Positions 30,333 to 39,558 of a stretch of DNA of 64,000 nucleotides are shown here, in pieces (the stretch's first letter is position 1; the number at the start of each line of letters is the position of its first letter). Source of the DNA: an uncultured Microbulbifer sp. GTDB lineage: Bacteria > Pseudomonadota > Gammaproteobacteria > Pseudomonadales > Cellvibrionaceae. A program made the position numbers and the translations under genes. The DNA lies in NCBI RefSeq assembly GCF_947489355.1, contig NZ_CANLDD010000007.1, positions 50,372 to 114,371 on the forward strand, given 5' to 3'. The notes beneath the pieces were generated by a model. That model was given only the letters and a program-made list of their open reading frames with translations, was not told where the DNA came from and did no database searches.

Positions 30333-31811
30333 TCATACGGCCAGCAGGCGCAGCGGATGGGGTTGCGATTGCCAGTGCTGCTCCTCCTGGTAGAGCAATT
30401 CCTCGATGGCCGGGCTGTCGTCCAGCCACAGGCGCTCGATCTGCAGGCGGTAGGCGTCACCCTGGTCGGCCAGGTTGATGCCGCGCAGAGAGCGCTCGCT
30501 GCGGTCGCGGTGGATAATACAGCCCAGGCGCAGGCACAGCAGCAGGTCCGGGCTGGGGTGGAAGCCGTAGTGTTCCCTGGGTTTTTTGATACGACCGCGT
30601 TGGTTGCGCACCAGGTAGGCCAGGTGTTCCTGCTCACTTTTGGAAAAACCCGCCATGTCGGCATGTTTGATCATATAGGCGCCGAGCTTGCGGAAGCTGC
30701 TGTGGGTCAGCGCCAGGCCCAACTCGTGTAATTGAATGGCCCAGCGCAACCGCTGCCTGCCCTCGGGTGGACAGGCCGGGCGCAACTGCTGCAGCAGCTT
30801 TTGTGCGGTATCGCTGACGCGGCGGACTTGGTTGGTATGCACCTGCCAGCGTTGCATCATTGCCCTTATGGTCTCGGTGCGGCGGTCCCCGCCGTGCAAC
30901 CGCCCGGCCAGGTCATGCACGATGCCTTCGCGGATCGCGTAGGAGGAGACCGCCATGCGCTGTATGTCCAGTTCGCAGAAAATGGCGTGGAGTATCGCCA
31001 GGCCGGCGGCAAAAACCGGGCGCCGCTCCTCCTCCAGATGGGGCAGGTTCAACTCGGCGATATGTTCCACCCCGGCGACTGTGTTTGCCAACTGGTCGAT
31101 GTCCCCACGCTTGATATCGGCCACTTCGCCGCCGTTGAGTACCCGGGATACGGCCTTGATGGTGCCGGAGCAGCCAATCACCTCGGCTTCGGCGGCCATG
31201 TGCTGTAATTCCTGCAATTTCGCGCGCGCCGCCCGCTGTGCCCGATGGAAATGGTTGACGGAGTACCTGCCGATAATGCCATCGGCAAAATAGCGCTTGC
31301 TGTAAACCACACAACCCATATACAGGCTCTGCAGTTGCTCCGGCGCTTCGCAGGCGCGCACCAGTTCGGTGGAGCCGCCGCCAACATCGATAATGCAACG
31401 CTGCCGTGGCGGCTCATCCGCGGCGGCCATCACACCGGTATAAATCAGGCGAGCCTCCTCAATGCCACTGATAATTTCCACCGGCGCGCCGAGGATGGAC
31501 TCCGCCTCCTCGAGGAAGGCGTCCGCACTGGCCGCCGCGGCGCGTAAAGTATTGGTACCCACCACGCGGATATGGTCCGAGGGCAGCTTTTCCAGTACCG
31601 GCCGGAAGCGTTTGAGTGCCGCCAGGGCGCGTTTGGAAACCACCGGGTCCAGGTGGCGTTTCGCATCCAGGCCCTCGGCGAGCCGCACCATGGCGTGGTC
31701 CGTATGCAGGCGCAGCATGCGCTGGCCGCGGAATTCCGCCAGCAGCAGGTGAAAGCTGTTGGAACCCAGGTCGAGGGCGGCGTAGCGTTCTATCGGAGTC
31801 TGCATTGGCAT
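30333..31811 (-). CDS. ppx: Exopolyphosphatase / guanosine pentaphosphatase (492 aa)
   Basis: ATG at 31811 has GGAG 6 bases upstream. The actin-like fold of Ppx/GppA is clear: AALDLGSNSFHLLLAEF (about residues 10-26), SGIEEARLIYTGV (near 140) and DVGGGSTELVRA (near 167). The C-terminal HD-like domain runs from about 310. It hydrolyses polyphosphate from the ends. It is divergent from ppk, which is not the E. coli ppk-ppx operon order but is common in other gammaproteobacteria. About 290 bases separate the starts. Confidence 0.93.
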   Translation of the reverse strand: MPMQTPIERYAALDLGSNSFHLLLAEFRGQRMLRLHTDHAMVRLAEGLDAKRHLDPVVSKRALAALKRFRPVLEKLPSDHIRVVGTNTLRAAAASADAFLEEAESILGAPVEIISGIEEARLIYTGVMAAADEPPRQRCIIDVGGGSTELVRACEAPEQLQSLYMGCVVYSKRYFADGIIGRYSVNHFHRAQRAARAKLQELQHMAAEAEVIGCSGTIKAVSRVLNGGEVADIKRGDIDQLANTVAGVEHIAELNLPHLEEERRPVFAAGLAILHAIFCELDIQRMAVSSYAIREGIVHDLAGRLHGGDRRTETIRAMMQRWQVHTNQVRRVSDTAQKLLQQLRPACPPEGRQRLRWAIQLHELGLALTHSSFRKLGAYMIKHADMAGFSKSEQEHLAYLVRNQRGRIKKPREHYGFHPSPDLLLCLRLGCIIHRDRSERSLRGINLADQGDAYRLQIERLWLDDSPAIEELLYQEEQHWQSQPHPLRLLAV

Positions 31812-32099
31812 CCCGGCTCCCACGTGAATTGAGACGGTAAACTGCTCTACTATTAACGGTATAACCCTGTGCTCAAGATAGGCGTCCCCGGCCATTGGGA
31901 AACCGGCCTTTGAGGTCGGGGGTCAGCTTTTGTGGCATTCCCCGTATCCGGGTGTGCAGCGCAGCCGGTCGGCAGTCACCGGTTCTGTAGCGCACATCGG
32001 GTTGTAACGGGTCCATAGCCGCCGGGTTTGGCCCGGTTGCCACTCCCCCGGGGCAGATGGAAATTCACAGGAAGCCGAGTGTATTTTCGCAGATCGCCC
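31812..32099. other. ppx-ppk divergent intergenic region
   Basis: About 290 bases between the divergent starts should hold both promoters. I looked for a Pho box and found no convincing pair of 7-base repeats at 11-base spacing. No gene is visible. Confidence 0.4.
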
Positions 32100-34148
32100 A
32101 TGCCTAATGATATACCCCTCTACCCGAAAGAATTGAGTTGGTTGTCATTCAACGAGCGGGTATTGCAGGAAGTGGAGGATGAAAGCGTGCCCATTATCGA
32201 ACGGGTGCGCTTTTTGGGGATTTTTTCCAATAACCTGGATGAATTTTTTCGCGTGCGCGTTGCGGATGTGCGCCGCCTCGCGGCTTTTGCCAGAGGAGAA
32301 CAGCAGAAAAAGCACTTTGCCAAGTTGCTCGGGCAGATTAACGAACGGGTATTGCGCCTGCAGAGGCGCTACGCCCGCGCTTATGCCAAGGTGCTGGCAG
32401 GTTTGGGTAAAGAGGATATTCATGTGGTGAAAGAGAGCAAATTAACGCAGCGGCAGCGAAAATTTGTGGAGGACTATTTTCACCGGGAGGTACTGCCGGA
32501 ACTGGAGCCGTTTTTTATCGATGACCGCGAAACCATGCCCCTGCTCAATGAGGCGCGTATCTACTTTGCGATCCAACTGCAGTTGAAAGACGGTTCGCTG
32601 CGCTGTGCAGCGATGGATATTCCCACCAATACACTGTCCCGCTTTGTCTTGATCCCCCCGCGCGAGGGCAGGCGCGAACAGGTCTATATCGTACTCGACA
32701 ATATTATTCGCGCTTGCCTGATGGAGGTATTTCGCGATGTCCTGCCCATTCGCTCGGCGCGTGCGTATATGTTCAAAATCAGCCGGGATGCGGAGCTGGA
32801 ACTGGGCGAGCAGATTACCCAGAATCTTGTCGACCGCATGGAGAAATCCCTCAAGCGGCGCAGGCGGGCCGATCCGGTGCGCCTGGCCTACGATGCGGAA
32901 ATGCCGCAAACGCTGCTGAACCTGGTGAAGGAAAAACTGAAGATGGGGCGCTACGATACCTACACGCCGGGAGGGCGTTACCACAATTCCAAGGATCTGA
33001 TGAAATTTCCCGCGGGTGCTGCCCGCCACAATTACAAACCTCTGGTACCGCTGCCGACCCTACCCTGCGGCGAGAGCGCCTTCTCCCATATACGCCGTGC
33101 CGACCGCCTCTATTACTACCCCTATCACGATTTTCGCGCAATCTCCAACTTGCTGGCTTCCGCCGCCATCGATCCCCAGGTACGTGAAATTCGCATTAAT
33201 CTCTACCGGGTGGCAAAAAACTCCCAGGTGGTTGCTGCCCTGATCAATGCGGTGCGCAATAACAAAAAGGTGGTTGCGGTTGTGGAATTGCGCGCACGTT
33301 TTGATGAACTGGCCAATATCCACTGGTCAGAGGAACTGCGCGATGCCGGGGTCGAGGTGGTCTACGGGGTGCCCGGCTTAAAGGTGCACTGCAAACTGAT
33401 CTCGATTATCCGGCGGGAAGAGGGGCAGACGCGATATTACAGTCATTTGGGCACGGGCAATTTCAACGAGAATACCGCGCGCATCTACTGTGACTTCAGC
33501 CTGCTCACCAGCAACCAGGCACTGGGGCGGGATGTCTACAACGTGTTTGAATTGATCCGTTCCACCCGGCGCCGTCCGGTATTTCAGCATATTGCGGTTT
33601 CACCGCTCACGAATCGCGCGGCCCTGATGCAGGCGATCGACAGGGAGATAGAGGCGGCAGCCCAGGGGCGCCGTGCCGAGCTGTTTTTCAAGTGCAACAA
33701 CCTGGTGGACAGCCAGATGGTAGAGCGCCTCTACCGCGCCGGCGCTGCCGGGGTCAAGGTTCGCATTATCGTGCGCAGCATGTGCACGCTGGTCTGTGAA
33801 ACCCCGGGGCTCTCGGAGAATATCCAGGTGATCAGCCTGGTGGACAAATTCCTGGAGCACGCGCGGGTGTATATTTTCCACAATGGGGGGGAGGAGTTGA
33901 TATGGATGTCATCGGCGGACCTGATGACACGCAATCTGGATCACCGGGTCGAGGTGACCTTCCCCATCATCCAGAGCGTGCATCGCGGCATAGTGCGCAA
34001 AATCCTCGAGCTGCAATGGAGTGACAACCAGAAGGCGCGGATTCTGGATGCGGGGCAGAGCAACCGGCGTCTGGCCAGTAACACACCGCGGGGATGCCGC
34101 GCCCAGGATGCGATTTATCGCTATCTGAAACAGCACAGCACCGCCTGA
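32100..34148 (+). CDS. ppk: Polyphosphate kinase 1 (682 aa)
   Basis: ATG at 32100 gives MPNDIPLYPKELSWLSFNER, the standard PPK1 start. Two phospholipase-D-like catalytic domains follow. The phosphorylated His lies in GLKVHCKLI (residue 430) with SHLGTGNFNENTARIYCD after it; the second His is in FLEHARVYIFHN (residue 587). The enzyme makes polyphosphate from ATP and works against Ppx, encoded divergently. Together with phoX, the TonB receptor and phytase nearby, this part of the genome is rich in phosphate functions. Confidence 0.95.
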   Translation: MPNDIPLYPKELSWLSFNERVLQEVEDESVPIIERVRFLGIFSNNLDEFFRVRVADVRRLAAFARGEQQKKHFAKLLGQINERVLRLQRRYARAYAKVLAGLGKEDIHVVKESKLTQRQRKFVEDYFHREVLPELEPFFIDDRETMPLLNEARIYFAIQLQLKDGSLRCAAMDIPTNTLSRFVLIPPREGRREQVYIVLDNIIRACLMEVFRDVLPIRSARAYMFKISRDAELELGEQITQNLVDRMEKSLKRRRRADPVRLAYDAEMPQTLLNLVKEKLKMGRYDTYTPGGRYHNSKDLMKFPAGAARHNYKPLVPLPTLPCGESAFSHIRRADRLYYYPYHDFRAISNLLASAAIDPQVREIRINLYRVAKNSQVVAALINAVRNNKKVVAVVELRARFDELANIHWSEELRDAGVEVVYGVPGLKVHCKLISIIRREEGQTRYYSHLGTGNFNENTARIYCDFSLLTSNQALGRDVYNVFELIRSTRRRPVFQHIAVSPLTNRAALMQAIDREIEAAAQGRRAELFFKCNNLVDSQMVERLYRAGAAGVKVRIIVRSMCTLVCETPGLSENIQVISLVDKFLEHARVYIFHNGGEELIWMSSADLMTRNLDHRVEVTFPIIQSVHRGIVRKILELQWSDNQKARILDAGQSNRRLASNTPRGCRAQDAIYRYLKQHSTA

Positions 34149-34153
34149 GCCCC

Positions 34154-34654
34154 TCAGTCCGGGCTAAAGCCCACCAGTTGTCCGCGGCTAAAAGAGAAGC
34201 GATAGCGCTGCCCCACCTGCAGTTGTTCGCTGCAGGGAGATTGAATGGTCATGCGCGGATAGTGCGGTGTGATCGCCCAGGTCTGGAAGTCGTCGCCGGG
34301 CCCGCGGCCGATCAGCCAGTAGTAATCCCCGTTGTTGCAGAAGGCCTGCGGGGCACAGCGTTCTCCCCCCCACACGTAGGCGTTGACATCATACTGCACA
34401 GGCAGGCCGGGGTTTTCCCGAAAAGGTCTGCGCAGGTTGCTGGTAAAGAGGTAGAGATCGTCAAAGGGAATCGGGGGGAATCCCCGTGCGGGGGTTGTAC
34501 AGCTGACAACCTGGGGTTTGCCGGTGATTCGCGTATGGGCTGGGGGCACCTTTTCCTTGCCCGCAATGGCCATTTCGCTGGGGAAGTAACCACAGCCGCT
34601 GGCGGATAGCAGGGCCAGGGCCACAGGGGTTGCACCCCATGCACGAATACGCAC
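34154..34654 (-). CDS. Putative lipoprotein of unknown function (166 aa)
   Basis: The N-terminus is a lipoprotein signal: hydrophobic ALALLSASGC with the lipidated Cys near residue 21. The mature part has four further Cys, possibly two disulfides, and aromatic segments (NNGDYYWLIGRG). It is convergent with ppk and lies downstream of aceK on the same strand, 56 bases after its stop. No family was recognised. Confidence 0.6.
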   Translation of the reverse strand: MRIRAWGATPVALALLSASGCGYFPSEMAIAGKEKVPPAHTRITGKPQVVSCTTPARGFPPIPFDDLYLFTSNLRRPFRENPGLPVQYDVNAYVWGGERCAPQAFCNNGDYYWLIGRGPGDDFQTWAITPHYPRMTIQSPCSEQLQVGQRYRFSFSRGQLVGFSPD

Positions 34655-34710
34655 GCATCACCTGTTCAAGTAGCGGAGACCTTCTACCAATATAGCTATT
34701 TATTACCCAG

Positions 34711-36465
34711 CTACTGTCTGTGTGCAGACGCCGGGGAGCGGCGGCGAAAGCGCCACTTGCGCCGGTAGGGGAATGCGCTCTCCACATGGCCGGCGTGTAT
34801 GCGATCCTGAAGCCGCTTCCAGTAACGGTAGTCGTAGAGATCACTGTGAAGCTTCTCGAAGGCGGCGCGCGCGGTGGGATTGCCGGAGAAAAACAGGCGG
34901 AACTCCTCGGGGAATACGTCCGCGTCATCTACCGTATACCAGGGCTTGTCCGCCAGTTCCTGCTCGGCGGTTTGCGCCTCGGGAATCTTGCGAAAGTGGC
35001 ACTCGGTCAGAGGGCACAGCTCGTCGTAATCGTAGAAAACCACACGGCCGTGTCGGGTGACCCCAAAATTTTTCAGGAGCATATCGCCGGGGAAGATATT
35101 GGCGGCGGCCAGTTGCTTGATGGCGTTGCCGTACTCCTCCATGGCTTCGCGGGTTTCCTCTTTGCTGGCGCTTTGCAAATACAGATTGAGCGGCTCCATG
35201 CGCCGCTCTACATAGAGATGCCTGATAATGACCCACTTGTCGGTGATCAACAGCTTGGAGGGTGCAAGATTTTGTAGTTCCTGCAGCAACGCCTCACTGA
35301 AGCGGTTGCGGTAGAAAATAAAGTTGGTGTATTCCTGGGTGTCCGCCATGCGCCCGACCCGGTCGGAGCGGGATACGAACTTGTATTGTTCGCGGACAAT
35401 TTTTTCAGTGACGGTTTTTGGTCGGTCGAAGTGGTCCTTAATCACTTTAAATACCACCGGGTAAGAGGGCAGGGTAAACACACTCATCACCATGCCCTTG
35501 ATGCCCGGCGCAATCACAAATTGATCGTTGCTCACTTTCATATGGGCGAGAATATGCCGGTAGAACTCTGTCTTGCCGTGTTTGTGGAAGCCGATCGAAT
35601 TATACAGTTCGGACCTTTCCTTCAGGGGCATAATTGTGGAGAGAAAGCGCACGAAACGGGAGGGAATGGGCGCGTCCACCATAAAGTAAGAGCGGGTAAA
35701 GCTGAAGATGATACTGGCGGAATCGTTACTGTGCAGCAGGGTGTCGACAAAGACGCCGCCGCGGCCATTGTTCAGACAGGGCAGAATTATGGGCACCACT
35801 TCACCGTGAAAGATCATACGCCCGACCAGGTAGGCGGCTTTGTTGCGATAGAACACCGACTCCAGCATGTCCACACGCAGTTGTTTCGCGCTCTCCAGAT
35901 TGGCCAGTGGCACCGAGCGCAGAGCGGCACAGATATTCTCCACATCGCGCGGCAGATTTTCCCAGGGGACGGAGAAACCGAAGTCCGTGAGGATCTCTCC
36001 CACCATCTGTTCGAGACCATCGCGGGCGCTGTAGCTGATATAGATACTGTAATCCCTGAGGGGCTTGTCGTCGGGGGTGCGCGAGGGTTTCACAAAAATA
36101 TTACTGTCGTGAATATGGGCGTGGTCGAACTGGCTGCAAAAGACCGAGTTAAAGAAGGTTTCGGCGATTTCGTAATTGCTGTGACTGGCGATCAACTGCG
36201 CGTAGGTGGCGCGGGCATCCCGCCATAGCGCCAGGTGGCTGGTGTCTTTGCTGGTGACGGAGTGCACCAGTCTTAACACCTGGTTGACCTTGGTTTTATA
36301 CAGGTCGATGCGCGCTTTGCTGACCTGTCGCACCGCCTGCCAGGCAGCGGTTTCGAAGCGCGCCTTGGCGCCCAGGGTGATGTTCTGAAAATCTGCAAAG
36401 TACGCATCGAAGCCATTCAGGATGGTTTTGGCGATGCGGCGGGCGGTCGGTGAGTGGTTGGTCAT
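34711..36465 (-). CDS. aceK: Isocitrate dehydrogenase kinase/phosphatase (584 aa)
   Basis: Full-length AceK. The N-terminal regulatory half is followed by the kinase core: APGIKGMVMSVFTLPSYPVV (near residue 315) forms the ATP loop, then FKVIKDHF. The catalytic part includes GDMLLKNFGVTRHGRVVFYD (near 455) and DYDELCPL. AceK switches isocitrate dehydrogenase between active and phosphorylated forms to send carbon into the glyoxylate shunt. aceA and aceB are not adjacent, so it is outside the classical aceBAK operon. Confidence 0.95.
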   Translation of the reverse strand: MTNHSPTARRIAKTILNGFDAYFADFQNITLGAKARFETAAWQAVRQVSKARIDLYKTKVNQVLRLVHSVTSKDTSHLALWRDARATYAQLIASHSNYEIAETFFNSVFCSQFDHAHIHDSNIFVKPSRTPDDKPLRDYSIYISYSARDGLEQMVGEILTDFGFSVPWENLPRDVENICAALRSVPLANLESAKQLRVDMLESVFYRNKAAYLVGRMIFHGEVVPIILPCLNNGRGGVFVDTLLHSNDSASIIFSFTRSYFMVDAPIPSRFVRFLSTIMPLKERSELYNSIGFHKHGKTEFYRHILAHMKVSNDQFVIAPGIKGMVMSVFTLPSYPVVFKVIKDHFDRPKTVTEKIVREQYKFVSRSDRVGRMADTQEYTNFIFYRNRFSEALLQELQNLAPSKLLITDKWVIIRHLYVERRMEPLNLYLQSASKEETREAMEEYGNAIKQLAAANIFPGDMLLKNFGVTRHGRVVFYDYDELCPLTECHFRKIPEAQTAEQELADKPWYTVDDADVFPEEFRLFFSGNPTARAAFEKLHSDLYDYRYWKRLQDRIHAGHVESAFPYRRKWRFRRRSPASAHRQ

Positions 36466-36652
36466 ACACTAGACTTTGGTTCTGGGGCACAGGGTATCAA
36501 CCCGGCCATCAAACCCGTCTTCCGGGATTTGTTTGATGGCCACCTCTGAAATACTGGCGCAATTTCGTACCGTTGTTGTTTGGGATCTGATGTCGGCCTG
36601 CGATCTGCACTGGAGCGCGAAAGGATAGTAGCACGGTACGCCGGGGTAACAA

Positions 36653-37261
36653 TTGAACGATTGGATCAACAGCTTTGTCATTTTCTTCGCAGTGATCGAC
36701 CCGGTGGGTACACTGCCGGTATTTATTGCGGTTACCGCCGGACACGCCGAATGGAAAAAGCGCAGGATCGCTTGTCTGGCAGTGCTGGTTGCCACCGCTA
36801 TTCTGTTGTTCTTTTTGATTGCGGGTCAGTTTTTACTGGAGGCCATGGGGGTGCCGCTGTCCGCTTTTGAGGTTGCCGGTGGCACTGTGCTGTTCCTGTT
36901 TGCCCTCACCATGATTTTTGGCGAAAGCAAGCCCGAACAGGAGATGGAATTTGTGCGGGAGGGCCATGAAACGGCCATATTTCCCCTGGCGGTGCCCTCG
37001 ATTGCTTCACCCGGGGCAATGCTCGCGGCCGTTGTTCTGACAGACAATAATCGCTTCAATGTGATGCATCAATTGAAAGCCGCGTCGGCAATGCTGGCTG
37101 TATTGCTGATCGTGCTGGTGCTCATACTGATGGCCAAGTGGGTGTACCGTTTAATTGGACCTGCCGGTGCCAGTATTGTCAGCCGGGTAATGGGGCTTAT
37201 TTTGGCCTCGGTGGCAACAACGAATGTATTGCTGGGGATTCAGCAGTTCTTCTCAATCTGA
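36653..37261 (+). CDS. MarC-family integral membrane protein (202 aa)
   Basis: Six membrane segments are visible, starting with FVIFFAVIDPVGTLPVFIAV (about residues 8-27), the MarC signature. Next come VPLSAFEVAGGTVLFLFAL and later FPLAVPSIASPGAMLAAVV. The only reasonable start is TTG at 36653, with GGGGT upstream. The family was once linked to multiple antibiotic resistance; its true substrate is unknown. It is divergent from aceK and convergent with phoX. Confidence 0.85.
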   Translation: MNDWINSFVIFFAVIDPVGTLPVFIAVTAGHAEWKKRRIACLAVLVATAILLFFLIAGQFLLEAMGVPLSAFEVAGGTVLFLFALTMIFGESKPEQEMEFVREGHETAIFPLAVPSIASPGAMLAAVVLTDNNRFNVMHQLKAASAMLAVLLIVLVLILMAKWVYRLIGPAGASIVSRVMGLILASVATTNVLLGIQQFFSI

Positions 37262-37363
37262 TTTGTAGCGCTTCTATCGGGATGGGGGTATCGGTAGACA
37301 CCCACCGCTGTAAAACTCAACACTTAACAGGATCTCCAGGCTCTGTGGAGGGCGGAGCAGACC

Positions 37364-39301
37364 CTAGCTGCCCACCTCCCTGCCATCGACCCGGTAGATG
37401 GCCAGTACCGACGGGCGTGGCGGGGACTGCGGGTCGTTATCTGGCCAGCGGTGCAGGGGGTTGTCATAGGTGGAACTGCGCCCTTGCGCGGGGTGTTGTA
37501 CAGACACAAACAGGGTTTTGCCATCGGGTGTAAATTCCGGGCCACAGGCTTCGGCACCCCGCGGGCATCCAAAAAAGTGCTTTGGCGCGGCGCGCAGGGG
37601 GCCCTCGGTGGCCATGGCCCAGAGACCGTCGTGAAAACCAAAGCGCTCGCAACCATCGGTGGCTATCCACATATTGCCGCGGGGGTCGAAGGCGACATTG
37701 TCCGGATTGGCAAACCAGCCGTGGGGAGAGATGCTGTCGCTGGACTGCTGGCCATAGGCACCCCGCTCGGCGGGGTCCCCGGCATTGGGATCGCCTCCGA
37801 GTAAAAAGTGCTGCCACTGGAAATGATCGCTTGTGTGGTCGCGGTGACCTGTGGTCCCCGGCGGTGCAATTTCCAGGACGTGGCCGCGGGTATTGCGCGC
37901 GCGGGGGTTGGCGGCATCGATATCGCTTTTGCGACGCTGTTTGTTTTTGGTCAGCATCACGTAGGTGCAGTCATTATGGGGGTTGGTCTCCACGTCCTCG
38001 GGGCGATCCATGGGGGTGGCGCCCAGTAGAGCCGCGGCGCGGCGTGCATCGATCAGAACATCGGCCTGGTTGCGAAACCCGTTCCTTTCTGTGAGCGGCC
38101 CCTGCCCATAGCGCAGCGCCAGCCACTCCCCCTGGCCATTGTCTGCAAACCTTGCGGCGTAGAGTGTGCCTTCGGTCAGCAGTTCCCGGTTGCCGGCATG
38201 GTCTTCGGGCCGATAGATGCCCCGGGAGATAAAGCGGTAGACAAACTGGTGTTCGTCATCGTCGCCACCGTAGGCCACCACCGCCTGGCCAGGCTTGCAC
38301 ACTAGGGTAAATCCCTCGTGCTCAAAGCGCCCCAGTGCTGTGAGCTTGCGCGGTCTGGAGGCTGGATTGTAGGGGTTGTATTCCACCATCCAGCCAAAGC
38401 GGTTGGGTTCGTTGGGCTCCACCTGGATATCGAAGCGGCGATCATAGTTCCCCCAGTTGCGGTTCGAGGGGGTGATACCAAAGTTGCGATGATTGCGCGC
38501 CTCGCGGGGGTCTTCTATTTTTTCGGGGTCCCCTTGAAAGGCACTGCCAAATCCCTCTTCCGCGATCAGTACTGTCCCCCAGGGGGTTTTGCCGCCCGCG
38601 CAGTTGCCGATGGTGCCCAGCACCTGTCTGCCAGTGGGGTCTTCTGCCGTGCGCAGTCGCTTGTCCCCCGCGGCCGGGCCGCTGATGTCCATTGCCGTGG
38701 TTGCGGTAATTCGCCGGTTGTAGGGACTGCTTAATTGTATCTGCCAGCCATCCGGGCCGCGCTCGATTTCCACGACCGAGTGACCGCAGGCGGCCTGCTC
38801 CACCGCTACATGCGCGCCACTGACACCGCGAGTGGCGCTGTATGCGTCATTGTAGCCGGAAAACATCAGGTGGGGCTGGGTGTATTCGTGATTGACACAC
38901 AACAGGCCGCGATCGCTGTTGCGGCTCTGGGCGTGCATATCCCCCCGGTTCGAAGGGGCATTCGGAGCCAGCGGCATAAAAGCGATGAAATCATTGTTGT
39001 AGCCAAAACGCTGTTGCTGGCTTTTGCTGTCCAGGCTTTCCGGGCGAAAAGGTGCGTCTGTCTCAAGGATGGCATCCCCCCAGCGCAGTAGTATGTCGGC
39101 GCGGTAACCCTCAGGCAGGTGGTGTTCGGAATCCAGGGTGTGTGGAATTTCCGTAAAAGAGAGGTTATCCCTGCGGCTTTTTTTATCCTTGCTGCTGCAG
39201 CCGGGCAACAGCATGAGTTTGCCGGCAGCCCCGGCAGCCGCTGCGCTACCCAGGGTTTTCAGCAGGGTGCGTCGCGGGGGTTGATTGGGTTCCTGGCTCA
39301 C
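37364..39301 (-). CDS. phoX: PhoX-like alkaline phosphatase, Tat-exported (645 aa)
   Basis: GTG at 39301 has GGAG 6-7 bases upstream. The start gives a twin-arginine signal (PPRRTLLKTLGS, then a hydrophobic stretch ending LLPGC, which could also be a lipobox). The DUF839/PhoX propeller follows: LLCVNHEYTQPHLMF (near residue 135), GTVLIAEEGFGSAF (near 250) and PDNVAFDPRGNMWIATDG (near 560). PhoX enzymes are calcium/iron phosphatases for organic phosphate. It is divergent from the TonB receptor, with a Pho-box-like site between. Confidence 0.88.
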   Translation of the reverse strand: MSQEPNQPPRRTLLKTLGSAAAAGAAGKLMLLPGCSSKDKKSRRDNLSFTEIPHTLDSEHHLPEGYRADILLRWGDAILETDAPFRPESLDSKSQQQRFGYNNDFIAFMPLAPNAPSNRGDMHAQSRNSDRGLLCVNHEYTQPHLMFSGYNDAYSATRGVSGAHVAVEQAACGHSVVEIERGPDGWQIQLSSPYNRRITATTAMDISGPAAGDKRLRTAEDPTGRQVLGTIGNCAGGKTPWGTVLIAEEGFGSAFQGDPEKIEDPREARNHRNFGITPSNRNWGNYDRRFDIQVEPNEPNRFGWMVEYNPYNPASRPRKLTALGRFEHEGFTLVCKPGQAVVAYGGDDDEHQFVYRFISRGIYRPEDHAGNRELLTEGTLYAARFADNGQGEWLALRYGQGPLTERNGFRNQADVLIDARRAAALLGATPMDRPEDVETNPHNDCTYVMLTKNKQRRKSDIDAANPRARNTRGHVLEIAPPGTTGHRDHTSDHFQWQHFLLGGDPNAGDPAERGAYGQQSSDSISPHGWFANPDNVAFDPRGNMWIATDGCERFGFHDGLWAMATEGPLRAAPKHFFGCPRGAEACGPEFTPDGKTLFVSVQHPAQGRSSTYDNPLHRWPDNDPQSPPRPSVLAIYRVDGREVGS

Positions 39302-39479
39302 ATTTTGCTCCGATAAAGGACGTTGATGGGTGTGATCCGTCGTCTTGATGGATCTCCGCGGTACTGAGCGGGCACCGGGCTGTACCCACTCTATAGCAAA
39401 CGCTAGTCCACGCACGCTTCAGCTTTTCATAGGGAGATTAGCGATCAAATTTGAAGGATTAATGACACCTTAAAAAAAA

Positions 39480-39501
39480 CGTCACGCAACAGTCATAGTC
39501 A
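39480..39501 (+). promoter_or_regulatory. Pho-box-like direct repeat between phoX and the TonB receptor
   Basis: GTCAC at 39481 and GTCAT at 39492 repeat at 11-base spacing. The 7-base units ACGTCAC and CAGTCAT are separated by 4 bases, the PhoB site layout (consensus CTGTCAT, 4 bases, CTGTCAT); the second unit matches 6 of 7. A third GTCA lies at 39498. A -10-like CTTAGT is about 10 bases further on towards the receptor gene. PhoB would activate the receptor-phytase operon and perhaps phoX. Confidence 0.5.
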
Positions 39502-39558
39502 CCGCTTAGTCTGCGCAGCGCTTAAAGACGCCACCGGCAAAGTGGGAGTGGGGATGTG

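Noticed and set aside
31940..32000. Pho box between ppx and ppk
   Set aside because: A CAGTCAC occurs but its partner repeat is at the wrong spacing and matches poorly.
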